From the NCBI GenBank assembly GCA_900316575.1, contig ONDJ01000001.1, positions 248,001-312,000 of the forward strand: a DNA stretch of 64,000 bases, written 5' to 3'. Each line of letters begins with the position of its first letter. The stretch's first letter is position 1. Source of the DNA: an uncultured Prevotellaceae bacterium (GTDB lineage: Bacteria; Bacteroidota; Bacteroidia; Bacteroidales; Bacteroidaceae). A program made the position numbers and the translations under genes. Below the pieces are notes generated by a model that saw nothing but the letters and a program-made list of their open reading frames with translations, was not told where the DNA came from and ran no database searches. Positions 26,776-35,734 of the stretch are shown here, one piece after another.

Positions 26776-28974
26776 TTATTTGACAAGCACTTTCTTGCCG
26801 CCAAGAATATATATGCCTGGCGCGGTGGGTGGAGCGTTGAGGGCGCGACCATCTAGGGTGTACCAAGAACGCTTGGTCTCTTCGGGCAAAACTGAAGATA
26901 GCCCCGTGGCGATGTCGTCGGCGATGGCATCGGAGAAGAAGTAGCGTGTGGCGCTTGCGCTCGCGGTGGGTACGGCGAGGTAGGCTTTGTGTGCCCCGTT
27001 GGTGAAGGCACCGCCGGCTGTGGCTCCGAAATAGAAGCCTACGGTGGTGGGGTCGCCGGCAAGGTTGGTGGAGAGTTTATAAAACTTATAGGTGGCGGTG
27101 GCATCGGGACCAGTGGTGGTGGCTGCTGCGTCGCTACCGAGGAGCATACTGCCCGTGGGAGCTTCGCCGGGGAGGTCGGTGTGGCGGAAGATGTAGTAGC
27201 CCTCGCGCTCGCCCGTAGAGAGGATTACGCCTGTGGCGGCGGGTATTACATCGCCCGTGGCGTAGGTTTTGACGCTGACGAGGTTGCCGTTTTCTACTTT
27301 GAACGTTTCGGCACTGATGCGTTCGGGCACGACGAGGGCTTGGTCGTTATAGTAGAGCGAGGCGTAATGGGCGGCTCCTATAGGGGTCTTGACGTAGGTG
27401 GGCGCGGCGATCGACTCGATGCCGCTATGGTGCATGGCGGTGGGGATAGCGTCAACATAAGTTCCGTCATCGGCTTTGCGGAGTTTGAGGCTTGTGATGG
27501 TGACGGGGGAGAACGTTGTGGTGCGCCATTGCATGGAGACTTGGGGGGTGGTGGCTGCATCTACGATGCAGGAGTAGAATAATCTTCCTCCGCCAATAGT
27601 TACGTTTGCAGTGCTGCCGCTTGAGGAATATTTTTTGAACTGAAGCTTGCCTGCTCCTGGAGGTGTCTTGAACGTGATTTGCACTTGGTCGTATTTGGTA
27701 GAGCCATCGTTGTTGAGCAAGCGGATTTCGCCAAATTGTGCCGTATAGTTCACAACGTAGTTCAGCCCGTAGTCGGTCTCTAAGGGCAGGAAAGGTTCGT
27801 AGGTGCCTTCGTAGTAGCTATTGACGATGGTATATGCAAGGTCGGGCTGGGTCATGGCGGGCATGGTGCGGTGGGTTTTGTCGGAAAGGCCCATCCAGTA
27901 GAAGGGGGCGATGCCTGCCTGTTTGCAGCGACTCACGAAGTCGGCGGCGAAATTGAGGAAGTGGCTACGGATGGCATCGTAGTCGGAGGTAGTTGCATCG
28001 ACGTTCGAGGAGCTCCACTCTGTGATAACGACGGGTGTGCCCTTGGCTGCAAGGATGTTGGTGAGATTGCTGAACTGTGCGTTGAGCTCGGCTGCGATTG
28101 CGCTCGATGTACGCGCGGTGCCGTCGGTTTCGGCTATGCGCGGATAGGCGTGCACACCCGTTATGAGGTGGTTCTGGGCGGGGTCGGTGGGTATTTGCAA
28201 CTGGGTGAAAGGCTCGGTGAGGTGGGTGCTCCATGTGCCACGCGCGCCGCACGAGGCGTAGGTTTTGATGATGAGATTGCGCTGCGCGTTGTTTCCACCC
28301 GTGGCACGAACCGCACTGACAAAACTCTGCGCATAGGCATTGATGGCTGCGTAGGCATCGGCGGCTACAGTGGCATCGTACTTATCTTCATTGCTGGCAA
28401 ACGAGGCGTAGTTCCACGAGTTATTGGCATCGAGCAGTTCGTTGTAGCCTTCGAAGATGAGCAACTCGCCATAGTTCTTGAAAGCGTTGGCTATTTGTGT
28501 CCAGAGGTTTTCAAAGCGTTCGTGGTTGGCGTTGTAGTTGTCCATCGTGGCTCTGAGCCAGGGGCTTGTAGTGGTGGAGGTGGTGGGGTTGCCGTCGTGG
28601 TGTACGTTGATGATGCAGTACATGCCTTGACTGATCACGTAGTCCACCACTGCTTTCACACGTGCCATCCATGCGGCATCAACCGTGCCGTCCGTGGCCA
28701 TGTGGGGATACCAAGTGACGGGAACGCGTATGGCTCCAAAACCAGCTTCTTTCATCATCTGCATCAGCTCGGGCTTGGTGACGCTCTGGCCGCGCAGGGT
28801 TTCGGAGGCTGTGGGGTCGGAAACGTTTTTTTTGTGAGCATCGAGGGTGTTGCCCAAGTTCCAGCCCACTTTCATGTTGGCCACGGCTTCGGTGGCGGTT
28901 TCGAACGTTGTGGTCTGAGCCGAAAGCAAAAGGGTTGGCAGAAATAGCAGAATAGTGAGGAAACGTTTCAGCAT
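26776..28974 (-). CDS. Secreted GH5 endoglucanase-like glycoside hydrolase
   Basis: This 732-residue protein begins with a signal peptide (MLKRFLTILLFLPTLLLSAQ). Residues of about 25-400 form a GH5 barrel: MKVGWNLGNTLDA, GFGAIRVPVTWYP, INVHHDG, the acid/base Glu179 in GYNE and the nucleophile Glu319 in VITEW. This set points to beta-1,4-glucan cleavage. A beta-sandwich region (about 410-520), possibly carbohydrate-binding, follows. The last 30 residues (WYTLDGRALN, then GIYILGGKKVLVK) resemble the C-terminal sorting tail of Bacteroidota secreted proteins, which would make it a T9SS client of the PorU/SprA machinery at 40-53 kb. A TPR-AraC regulator lies just upstream on the same strand. Confidence 0.88.
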   Translation of the reverse strand: MLKRFLTILLFLPTLLLSAQTTTFETATEAVANMKVGWNLGNTLDAHKKNVSDPTASETLRGQSVTKPELMQMMKEAGFGAIRVPVTWYPHMATDGTVDAAWMARVKAVVDYVISQGMYCIINVHHDGNPTTSTTTSPWLRATMDNYNANHERFENLWTQIANAFKNYGELLIFEGYNELLDANNSWNYASFASNEDKYDATVAADAYAAINAYAQSFVSAVRATGGNNAQRNLIIKTYASCGARGTWSTHLTEPFTQLQIPTDPAQNHLITGVHAYPRIAETDGTARTSSAIAAELNAQFSNLTNILAAKGTPVVITEWSSSNVDATTSDYDAIRSHFLNFAADFVSRCKQAGIAPFYWMGLSDKTHRTMPAMTQPDLAYTIVNSYYEGTYEPFLPLETDYGLNYVVNYTAQFGEIRLLNNDGSTKYDQVQITFKTPPGAGKLQFKKYSSSGSTANVTIGGGRLFYSCIVDAATTPQVSMQWRTTTFSPVTITSLKLRKADDGTYVDAIPTAMHHSGIESIAAPTYVKTPIGAAHYASLYYNDQALVVPERISAETFKVENGNLVSVKTYATGDVIPAATGVILSTGEREGYYIFRHTDLPGEAPTGSMLLGSDAAATTTGPDATATYKFYKLSTNLAGDPTTVGFYFGATAGGAFTNGAHKAYLAVPTASASATRYFFSDAIADDIATGLSSVLPEETKRSWYTLDGRALNAPPTAPGIYILGGKKVLVK

Positions 28975-29159
28975 ATTATGGGAGGAAATGAGAGTTTTTT
29001 AGCGCCGTAGGGATAAATTTCGTATGGGATAGCGTCAAAAAAGGGCTGTTGTGCTCCATGCTCTACGCTATGCTTCAATCTCTACGCTTTTGATGAAATA
29101 GAATAGTTTGGGCAGCAAAAATAGTAAAAACTTCTTTATAAAATGTCGCTCGCTACAGG

Positions 29160-30842
29160 CTAAATGCTCTTATGAGCTTCCTTGGCATAGGTTTTTGGCG
29201 TTTTGCCATAGAAATGTTTGAAGGCGCGGGCGAAGCTTGAAGGATTGGTAAAAGCGCACCTAAGGGCTATTTCTTCAATAGACAGCGCGCCGTCGCTCCT
29301 CAGGAGGGTGGCTGCTCGTTGCATTTGAAGGGCTAAGATATAGCTCTTGCTCGTTGACTCTGTGATAGAGAGTATTCGGCGGCGCAGGGTGGAAGGCGAG
29401 ATTTGGAGTTTGGCCGCAACGGATTCTACATCGCACTTGCCTTCGTCCATAGCGTCTTCAACAACGCCGTTTACATGCTGAAGAAAGTCGGCATCCGTGG
29501 GGATGAGCAGGGGGGGAGGCGAAACTTGGGGGGCTTCGCCATCATTTTGCTTGGGCGCGGGTGTGCTTTCAGCTGGGGGCTGGTTGCCTTCGCTGATAAT
29601 GGCTTGAAGTTTTTGCAAGCGTTGCTGCCGGCGAGCACTGATGTACCACGTCAGGAGCGCAAGCACCAGGATGGAACAAACGATGAGCAAGAGGTTGCGC
29701 CGATAGGATTTCTGTAGCAAGCGGTTTTGGCTTTGAAGTTCGCTATTGGCAAATTGTGCAGAATACTGCCCGATGAGCATCCCAGAGCTGTTGGCATGAA
29801 GCGAGTCGCGAAGCAGATTGCAGCGGTCGTTGTGTTGCAAAGCCTCTTGAGGTCGTATGTGGCGCAGGGCTTGGTAGAGCCCTTCCTGCGTATAGCTTTC
29901 GTTATAGATGTCGTGCTGACTGACAAAGATGGGAAGCGCTTCGTTGTAATAGCGAATAGCCTCTTCGTAGTTGTTTTGTATCAGCAGGAGTTTGCCCATT
30001 TGGTTGCAGGCTATGGCATAGCTATGGAGATTGCCAGCCGCCTTGAGCTCTGGCATAGCTTGGCGCAAGGCTTTTTCGGCCTCTTGGTATCGGCCTAAGG
30101 CGGTGAGCGATGGGGCTATTTGAGCTTGGCGAATGGCTACTTTGGCCTTGATGCCCATCTGCTGGTCGATGGCCATGGCTTTGTTGGCATAGTCAACCGA
30201 GCGCTGATACTCACCCAGACTATAAGAGATTTCGGCTGCGCTACCATAGAGGATGGAGAGCCGGTTGCGGTTGCCAGCCTGCTTGCACACATTGATACCT
30301 TCGATGATATAGTGATAGGCTTGCTCGGGTTGCCCCGCCGTTTCGTAGAGGGCTGCTAGCGTGTTGAGCGAGGAGGAGATGCGCTCGGGGTCGCCACTGC
30401 CCTTGTCAAGTTCATGGAGGCGATGGGCACAGGGAGCGGCATGGCGATAATCGCCCAAACGGATATAGGCTATGGTGAGCAGCGAAAGGCAGTCGGCCTC
30501 AATGGCAAGCCCCTCCGTGGCTCGGCAATAGGGAAGCGCACGATAGGCATAGGCTGCCGCATTGCTATAGTCCTGTTGGTCAAGATAGAATTCGGCTGCC
30601 CAGTACCACACTTGCTGCCGAAGTGTGTCGAGGTGGGTGGCGGACGAGAATTGGATAGGCGAGTCGGTAAACTCTTCGCTGTTGAGATATTGGAAAAACG
30701 CATTGGCCGCCTTCACGCCAGGAGCCTGGTTGAACGCGCTCAGATATTGATTGAAACGTGCGGTGTCGGGCGTCGTCTGAAGGGCATATCCAGCTTGCCA
30801 CAAACTACATACCAGCAGGAAGAACAAGAGTAAGCGACGCAT
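29160..30842 (-). CDS. TPR-containing membrane sensor with AraC-type DNA-binding domain
   Basis: This 560-residue protein starts at the ATG (MRRLLLFFLLVCSLWQ); a TTG three codons earlier is less likely. A signal-anchor is followed by about 330 residues of TPR-like helical repeats (SSLNTLAALYETAGQPEQAYHY, shortened here). A transmembrane helix near residue 383 (LLLIVCSILVLALLTWYI) leads to a cytoplasmic C-terminus with an AraC helix-turn-helix pair: SVAAKLQISPSTLRRRI and SIEEIALRCAFTNPSSFARA (each 20 residues or fewer). This is a one-protein transmembrane regulator related to hybrid sensors of Bacteroidota but lacking kinase domains. It lies 185 bases upstream of the GH5 gene, so glucan-responsive control of that gene is an inference. 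Confidence 0.87.
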   Translation of the reverse strand: MRRLLLFFLLVCSLWQAGYALQTTPDTARFNQYLSAFNQAPGVKAANAFFQYLNSEEFTDSPIQFSSATHLDTLRQQVWYWAAEFYLDQQDYSNAAAYAYRALPYCRATEGLAIEADCLSLLTIAYIRLGDYRHAAPCAHRLHELDKGSGDPERISSSLNTLAALYETAGQPEQAYHYIIEGINVCKQAGNRNRLSILYGSAAEISYSLGEYQRSVDYANKAMAIDQQMGIKAKVAIRQAQIAPSLTALGRYQEAEKALRQAMPELKAAGNLHSYAIACNQMGKLLLIQNNYEEAIRYYNEALPIFVSQHDIYNESYTQEGLYQALRHIRPQEALQHNDRCNLLRDSLHANSSGMLIGQYSAQFANSELQSQNRLLQKSYRRNLLLIVCSILVLALLTWYISARRQQRLQKLQAIISEGNQPPAESTPAPKQNDGEAPQVSPPPLLIPTDADFLQHVNGVVEDAMDEGKCDVESVAAKLQISPSTLRRRILSITESTSKSYILALQMQRAATLLRSDGALSIEEIALRCAFTNPSSFARAFKHFYGKTPKTYAKEAHKSI

Positions 30843-30900
30843 GATAAGCAAGAATTGAGGGAGGAAGTACGTAAAAAAAAGAAAAATCGCTTCACGGGTG

Positions 30901-30982
30901 TGCGCCTGACAGGACTCGAACCTGCACGACTTGCGTCACCAGATCCTAAGTCTGGCGCGTATACCAATTTCGCCACAGGCGC
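30901..30982 (-). tRNA. tRNA-Leu (anticodon UAG)
   Basis: An 82-base cloverleaf on the minus strand. The acceptor arms GCGCCTG and CAGGCGC pair fully with discriminator A. The anticodon stem CCAGA/TCTGG encloses the loop CTTAGGA with anticodon TAG. A long variable arm (TGACGCAAGTCGT) identifies a class II tRNA, and the T-arm carries GGTTCGAGTCC. The D-arm has AAATTGGTATACGC. CCA is not encoded. Confidence 0.95.
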
Positions 30983-31176
30983 ATTCACACATTACGAGCG
31001 ATTACAACTTTTTGCTCAGGGCTAAAAAGCCTTAGCGGTGCAAAAGTAATAAATAAATCAAAAGAGCCGCATATTTGCCACACAAAATGTCAACTAGGCT
31101 GGCTTTTAAGCCTTCCTTAAGTTGTTATACAATGAAAAAAACTTAGCCCACCATGACCGCTGTAGGGAAAAGGCCT

Positions 31177-33921
31177 TTATTCGAAGAGGAAGGTTTGCTG
31201 CCCCGTGAGTTCGTCTTCAATTTCGGTGCGCGTCGTGTTGTCCGACAAATCTACAGGGGCTTCGTCAGCTTGTGGCACATCGTCGTCAGACGGCTCTGAA
31301 TTGGTGGTTTCTGTAGCTTCGGGTTTGCGCAGTGGCTCAAGCTCTTCAACCTTTTCAACAGCAAGTGTGGTGACACGCTTACCCTTAGCTCCCCACCCTT
31401 TGACGGCAACAAATTCGCTGCAATCAAGCTCTAACGGTTCGCGCACGGCATCGGCTCCTGCATAACTGACGCGAAGGCGCGGATACATCTCTTCCGTAAA
31501 AATAAGGAGTTGGCTCTCGGAACTGTCGCCCAGGAAGTTGCGCGGACGTGTGGCAGCGGCTTTTTCGAAGCAGAAGCGCTTGAGATAGAGATAGCCTTGC
31601 TGCGTGGCATCAAAGAGTGCTACGGTATAGACTTTGTTGGGGTCAAACTTGCTGACAAGCAGGAGGTCGGTTTCGTAGTGGTTGTTGGGGTCGAAGTTGG
31701 TGGTGTAGAAATCGCCGTTCTTGCGCACGATGAGCACCATGTCGTCGCTTTGGAATTCGCCAAGATACTGCCCGTGGTCGTCAAAGTTGAGTCGCTGCAC
31801 GTCGTGGTCGAACCATACTTTGCGACCGCCCAAGGTGCTTGCGCCATGGCTCTTGAGTTGTATGCGATAGATGGGCAAGCGAGTGAGCAAGTTGCCACGT
31901 GCGCTGCGCCCTTTCACCATGAGTTCGCTGAAGTCGCGGTCGAAAAAGATTTTGCGCAGCCCACGCTGAGGCTTGAGCGTAACCTTGATGACTTCGGCCT
32001 CACCATTGGGGTTCACAGTGAAGTAAGTGACGCGACTTCCAGGGGTGCCCTGCGTGATGTCGTACTCGCGTTCGTGCGTAACGCCCGTCACGTTGAAGCG
32101 CTTGATGTAGTAAGCACCATGAGTGCCGTCGCGGTAAACAGCGTTGTAAGTGATGCGTTTGTCGTTCTTGCGGAACACGGCAATGTGCATCACCTCGGCT
32201 TTTTTCTTCTCGGCTTTGCTGCGGGCAGTTTCACCGATAAAAAGTTTATCGGCCACACGCACCACTTTGTAGGTTCCGTCTTTGTAGAAAATGATTACAT
32301 CGTCAATGTCGGAACAGTTCTCTACAAATTCGTCCTTCTTCAGCCCCGTGCCAATGAAACCATCCTGACGATTGATGTAGAGTTTCTGATTGGCTTCGGC
32401 CACTTTGGTAGCAACGATGGTGTCGAAAGAGCGTATCTCAGTGCGACGCGGATGGAGCGGCGCATACTTTTCGTTAATTTGCTGGAACCATTCAGCCGTG
32501 ACCTCTGTCATGCGACCAAGGTCCTTGTCAATGCGAGCTATCTCGTCCTTCATGCGGGCGATGGCTTCTTCGGCTTTGTCTTTGTTGAAGCGCAGAATGC
32601 GAGCCATCTTAATCTCCAAGAGCCGAAGGATGTCTTCCTTGGTCACTTCGCGCACCATTTGAGGATAGAACGGTGTGAGCCGCTCGTCAATATATTCGCA
32701 AGCCTCGTCGTTGCTCTTGGCTTGTTCGAAAGGACGACCTTTGTAAATGCGCTCTTCTATAAATATACTCTCCAAAGAGGCATAGTGAAGGCTCTCAAGC
32801 AGCTCGCCACGGCGTATCTGCAATTCGCGGCGCAGAAGCTCCTTGGTGCGCTCTACAGAAGCTTTCAGCACTTCGCTGACCGGAATGAAGCAGGGTTTCT
32901 TGTCGTCAATGACACAACAGTTGGGCGATATGCTCACCTCGCAGTCGGTGAATGCATAGAGCGCATCAATGGTTTTGTCGCTCGAAACGCCAGGTGCCAG
33001 TTGTATTTGGATTTCTACTTCAGCCGCCGTGTTATCGTCAACGCGGCGTATCTTAATCTTGCCGCGCTCGTTGGCTTTCAGAATGCTCTCAATAAGCGAA
33101 GAAGTGGTTTTGCCGAAAGGAATTTCGCGAATAACAAGCGTTTTAGCATCAAGTTTTTCAATCTTGGCACGCACTCTCACCGCACCGCCGCGCAAACCAT
33201 CATTATAATTACGTACGTCAATGAGTCCGCCCGTCTGAAAGTCGGGATAGAGTTCAAAAGGCTCACCATGCAGATACTTCACCGCGGCTTCGCAGAGTTC
33301 GCCCAAGTTGTGTGGCAAAATCTTGGCCGAGAGCCCCACAGCAATGCCTTCTGCACCTTGAGCAAGAAGCAAAGGAAACTTCACAGGAAGCGTCACAGGC
33401 TCCTTGTTGCGCCCATCGTACGAGAGTTTCCACTCGGTAGTCTTGGGGTTGAAAAGCACATCAAGCGCAAACTTCGACAACCGAGCCTCGATATATCGTG
33501 GAGCCGCAGCACTGTCGCCCGTGAGGATGTTTCCCCAGTTGCCTTGACAATCTACGAGCAAGTCCTTCTGCCCCATCTGCACCAAGGCATCACCTATGCT
33601 TGCATCGCCGTGGGGATGAAACTGCATCGTATGGCCCACAATGTTAGCCACCTTGTTGTATCGCCCATCGTCCAAGCGTTTCATAGAATGCATGATACGC
33701 CGCTGCACGGGCTTGAACCCGTCAGCCAAATGGGGCACAGCACGCTCCAAAATCACATAGCTGGCATAGTCGAGAAACCAATTTTGATACATCCCCGTGA
33801 GTTGTTGAGGAGCATCGAGTTGATTGTGGTTTGTGTCTGTTGGCTGTGACTCAATGGTAGCCTCGCTCTCGCTTTTAATCTCTTCGGGCTGGATAGGTTC
33901 GTTTGTTATTGTATCGCTCAT
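31177..33921 (-). CDS. parC: DNA topoisomerase IV / gyrase subunit A
   Basis: This 914-residue type IIA topoisomerase A subunit opens with a 40-residue acidic, low-complexity extension. The breakage-reunion domain contains VPHLADGFKPVQRRIMH, HPHGDASIGDALV (quinolone-resistance region) and AAPRYIEARL with catalytic Tyr143. A long coiled coil (about 390-460) and a C-terminal beta-pinwheel follow, then an acidic tail. The divergent pinwheel and lack of a clear GyrA-box favour the ParC-like paralogue that Bacteroidales carry besides GyrA. A long antisense open frame on the plus strand is only a shadow. The gene is preceded by one copy of the promoter-bearing repeat, 42 bases before the ATG. Confidence 0.93.
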   Translation of the reverse strand: MSDTITNEPIQPEEIKSESEATIESQPTDTNHNQLDAPQQLTGMYQNWFLDYASYVILERAVPHLADGFKPVQRRIMHSMKRLDDGRYNKVANIVGHTMQFHPHGDASIGDALVQMGQKDLLVDCQGNWGNILTGDSAAAPRYIEARLSKFALDVLFNPKTTEWKLSYDGRNKEPVTLPVKFPLLLAQGAEGIAVGLSAKILPHNLGELCEAAVKYLHGEPFELYPDFQTGGLIDVRNYNDGLRGGAVRVRAKIEKLDAKTLVIREIPFGKTTSSLIESILKANERGKIKIRRVDDNTAAEVEIQIQLAPGVSSDKTIDALYAFTDCEVSISPNCCVIDDKKPCFIPVSEVLKASVERTKELLRRELQIRRGELLESLHYASLESIFIEERIYKGRPFEQAKSNDEACEYIDERLTPFYPQMVREVTKEDILRLLEIKMARILRFNKDKAEEAIARMKDEIARIDKDLGRMTEVTAEWFQQINEKYAPLHPRRTEIRSFDTIVATKVAEANQKLYINRQDGFIGTGLKKDEFVENCSDIDDVIIFYKDGTYKVVRVADKLFIGETARSKAEKKKAEVMHIAVFRKNDKRITYNAVYRDGTHGAYYIKRFNVTGVTHEREYDITQGTPGSRVTYFTVNPNGEAEVIKVTLKPQRGLRKIFFDRDFSELMVKGRSARGNLLTRLPIYRIQLKSHGASTLGGRKVWFDHDVQRLNFDDHGQYLGEFQSDDMVLIVRKNGDFYTTNFDPNNHYETDLLLVSKFDPNKVYTVALFDATQQGYLYLKRFCFEKAAATRPRNFLGDSSESQLLIFTEEMYPRLRVSYAGADAVREPLELDCSEFVAVKGWGAKGKRVTTLAVEKVEELEPLRKPEATETTNSEPSDDDVPQADEAPVDLSDNTTRTEIEDELTGQQTFLFE

Positions 33922-33962
33922 CGTTCGGTTGTCGTTTTCAGCGTGTTGTCAGTCAAAAACCG

Positions 33963-34045
33963 TGCAAAGATAGTGCAAAGGAAAACAAATGACGAAGTTT
34001 TTTGCTTTCTTTTGCCGAGCCGTAGCCTATCTTCGCGAAAGCAAG
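33963..34045 (-). repeat. Dispersed promoter-bearing repeat, copy upstream of the topoisomerase gene
   Basis: Read on the minus strand it starts CTTGCTTTCGCGAAGATAGG, passes CGGCTCGGCAAAAGAAA, and ends TTTGCACTATCTTTGCAC. The terminal TATCTTTG (33972-33965) is a -7 element 43 bases before the topoisomerase ATG. It matches the tandem copies at 5255-5405 and the copy at 39094-39187. Confidence 0.75.
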
Positions 34046-34086
34046 GAGCTGTAAATGCAGCGTCTTTGCCTACATTATTATATGTT

Positions 34087-34725
34087 CTATGGTCTTCCTC
34101 CTCCAAGAAAGCGAGTAGAATAATAGTTGTCGGAAAGATTATCAACAACAACGCCACGTGTAGAACTGGCATGGACAAAACGCCCACCCTTGAGGTAGAT
34201 GCCTACATGGGAACAAGTGCCGCGTCCGTTGGTGGTGAAAAACAACAAGTCGCCTTGCTGAAATCCTTCAAGCCGCACTTTCGGCACGTCCTTTTCGTAT
34301 TGGTCTATGCTGCGTCGGTGTAAGTCGATGCCATACACCTCGCGGTAAACAATCGTCGTGAGCCCACTGCAATCAAGCCCGTCGCGGTCGTTGCCCCCAT
34401 AGCGATAGGGCGTGCCAAGATAGGAGGCGCAGAGCGTAAGCAAGTGAGCATTGTCGGTTCTTTCGCTGCGAATACCAAGGGCCTCGGCAGCTGCGGCGGC
34501 TTCAGAGCGTGAAACATGCGTGCTGATAGGTGCTACTGTTGCAGAAGAAGTTTGGGGTGCAATGGTTGTGGCTGTGTTTCTTGCAGGGATATAGGCCCCA
34601 TCGGGCAGACGTTGAGAAACACAAGAGGCCAACAGCATCACAAAGGGCAACAAAAGCATAAAGCCTCCAATCTGTGGAGGCCTTATATAGGTTTGTCCGT
34701 ATTGATTTGTTGCCTTGCTGAGCAT
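34087..34725 (-). CDS. NlpC/P60 cell-wall endopeptidase lipoprotein
   Basis: The protein is a lipoprotein (lipobox LLASC) with a C-terminal NlpC/P60 domain. Its catalytic Cys lies in DGLDCSGLTTIVYR, its His in CSHVGIYLKGGRFVHAS, and the fold ends at the usual RFLGGGRP. It cleaves peptide crosslinks or stem peptides of peptidoglycan in the periplasm. The start is uncertain. The ATG at 34725 leaves 24 bases after trxB and a charged n-region. An ATG at 34659 gives a very short signal but lies right behind a hairpin (34661-34684) that could terminate trxB. A Ser/Thr/Ala-rich linker precedes the domain. Confidence 0.85.
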   Translation of the reverse strand: MLSKATNQYGQTYIRPPQIGGFMLLLPFVMLLASCVSQRLPDGAYIPARNTATTIAPQTSSATVAPISTHVSRSEAAAAAEALGIRSERTDNAHLLTLCASYLGTPYRYGGNDRDGLDCSGLTTIVYREVYGIDLHRRSIDQYEKDVPKVRLEGFQQGDLLFFTTNGRGTCSHVGIYLKGGRFVHASSTRGVVVDNLSDNYYSTRFLGGGRP

Positions 34726-34749
34726 GGGCAAAAGGGTATGTCCTTTTAC

Positions 34750-35685
34750 TTACTTCAATCCTTTTTCTACCAAATAGCGTTCGGCTTCAAGGGCTGCGCG
34801 ACAACCGGCGGCTGCGGCAGTGATAGCTTGGCGATAAAGCGGGTCGGCCACGTCACCAGCGGCAAACACTCCAGGCACTCGGGTGCAAGGACGTGCTCCA
34901 TCAGTAACGATATAGCCCTGCTCGTCGGTTTCTACCCACGGAGTGAAAAGTTCGCTGTTGGGATGATGACCAATGGCGAGGAAGAATCCTTCTACGGGCA
35001 AATCGTAGGTACGCTCGTCGGATTCGCCGCGCCGATGCACAAGGCGCACACCTTCTACAACGCCATCGCCATAAAGTCCGAGCGTGTTGGTCTCAAAAAG
35101 GATTTCAATCTTTGGATTTTCCATGACGCGCTGTTTCATGGCTTCAGAGGCACGGAGGAAAGGCTTGCGCACAATCATATAGACTTTCTCAGCCAGTCCT
35201 GCAAGATAGCTGGCTTCTTCGCACGCTGTGTCGCCTCCGCCAACTACTGCCACGCGACGCTTGCGATAGAAGAACCCATCGCAGGTGGCACAAGCACTGA
35301 CACCCGCTCCACGATATTTTTCTTCATCGGGCAATCCGAGGTATTTGGCTGAAGCCCCCGTCGCAATGATGAGTGTGTGGCATTGTTCTACTTGTCCATC
35401 GTCGAATTCTACGGTGTAGGGAGCCTTACTGAGGTCGCACTTCACAGCTATACGCGGACGAATTTCAGCACCCAGACGCTCGGCCTGCCTACGCAGATCG
35501 GCCATCATCTGATTGGCATCTACACCGTCGGGATAGCCTGGAAAGTTTTCTATTTCTGTTGTCGTCGTAAGTTGACCGCCGGGTTGCAAACCTTCGCATA
35601 CTACGGGGGAGAGCCCAGCGCGAGCCGCATAGATAGCGGCGGTATATCCAGCAGGGCCTGAGCCCAGAATAAGGAGTTTTAACAT
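34750..35685 (-). CDS. trxB: Thioredoxin-disulfide reductase
   Basis: This 311-residue flavoprotein has FAD-binding ILGSGPAGYTAAIYAAR at the N-terminus, the redox-active CATC pair (Cys132-Cys135), the NADPH-binding VAVVGGGDTACEEA and the C-terminal FAD motif VPGVFAAGDVADPLYRQ. It reduces thioredoxin with NADPH in the cytoplasm. It lies 49 bases after the lolA-like gene and is probably in one transcript with it. The leader just before the ATG is an uninterrupted CA repeat, as at leuS. Confidence 0.96.
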   Translation of the reverse strand: MLKLLILGSGPAGYTAAIYAARAGLSPVVCEGLQPGGQLTTTTEIENFPGYPDGVDANQMMADLRRQAERLGAEIRPRIAVKCDLSKAPYTVEFDDGQVEQCHTLIIATGASAKYLGLPDEEKYRGAGVSACATCDGFFYRKRRVAVVGGGDTACEEASYLAGLAEKVYMIVRKPFLRASEAMKQRVMENPKIEILFETNTLGLYGDGVVEGVRLVHRRGESDERTYDLPVEGFFLAIGHHPNSELFTPWVETDEQGYIVTDGARPCTRVPGVFAAGDVADPLYRQAITAAAAGCRAALEAERYLVEKGLK

Positions 35686-35734
35686 TGTGTGTGTGTGTGC
35701 TTTTTCTTTGATATATTGATTGCTCTGCGCCCTT

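Noticed and set aside
27871..28947. A 358-codon plus-strand frame opposite the GH5 gene
   Set aside because: It is Gly/Val/Cys-rich with no domain, and overlaps completely a gene with catalytic motifs and a signal peptide.
31510..33849. A 779-codon open frame antisense to the topoisomerase gene
   Set aside because: The topoisomerase frame on the other strand has all family motifs. The antisense protein has no recognisable domain and is explained by codon bias of the real gene.
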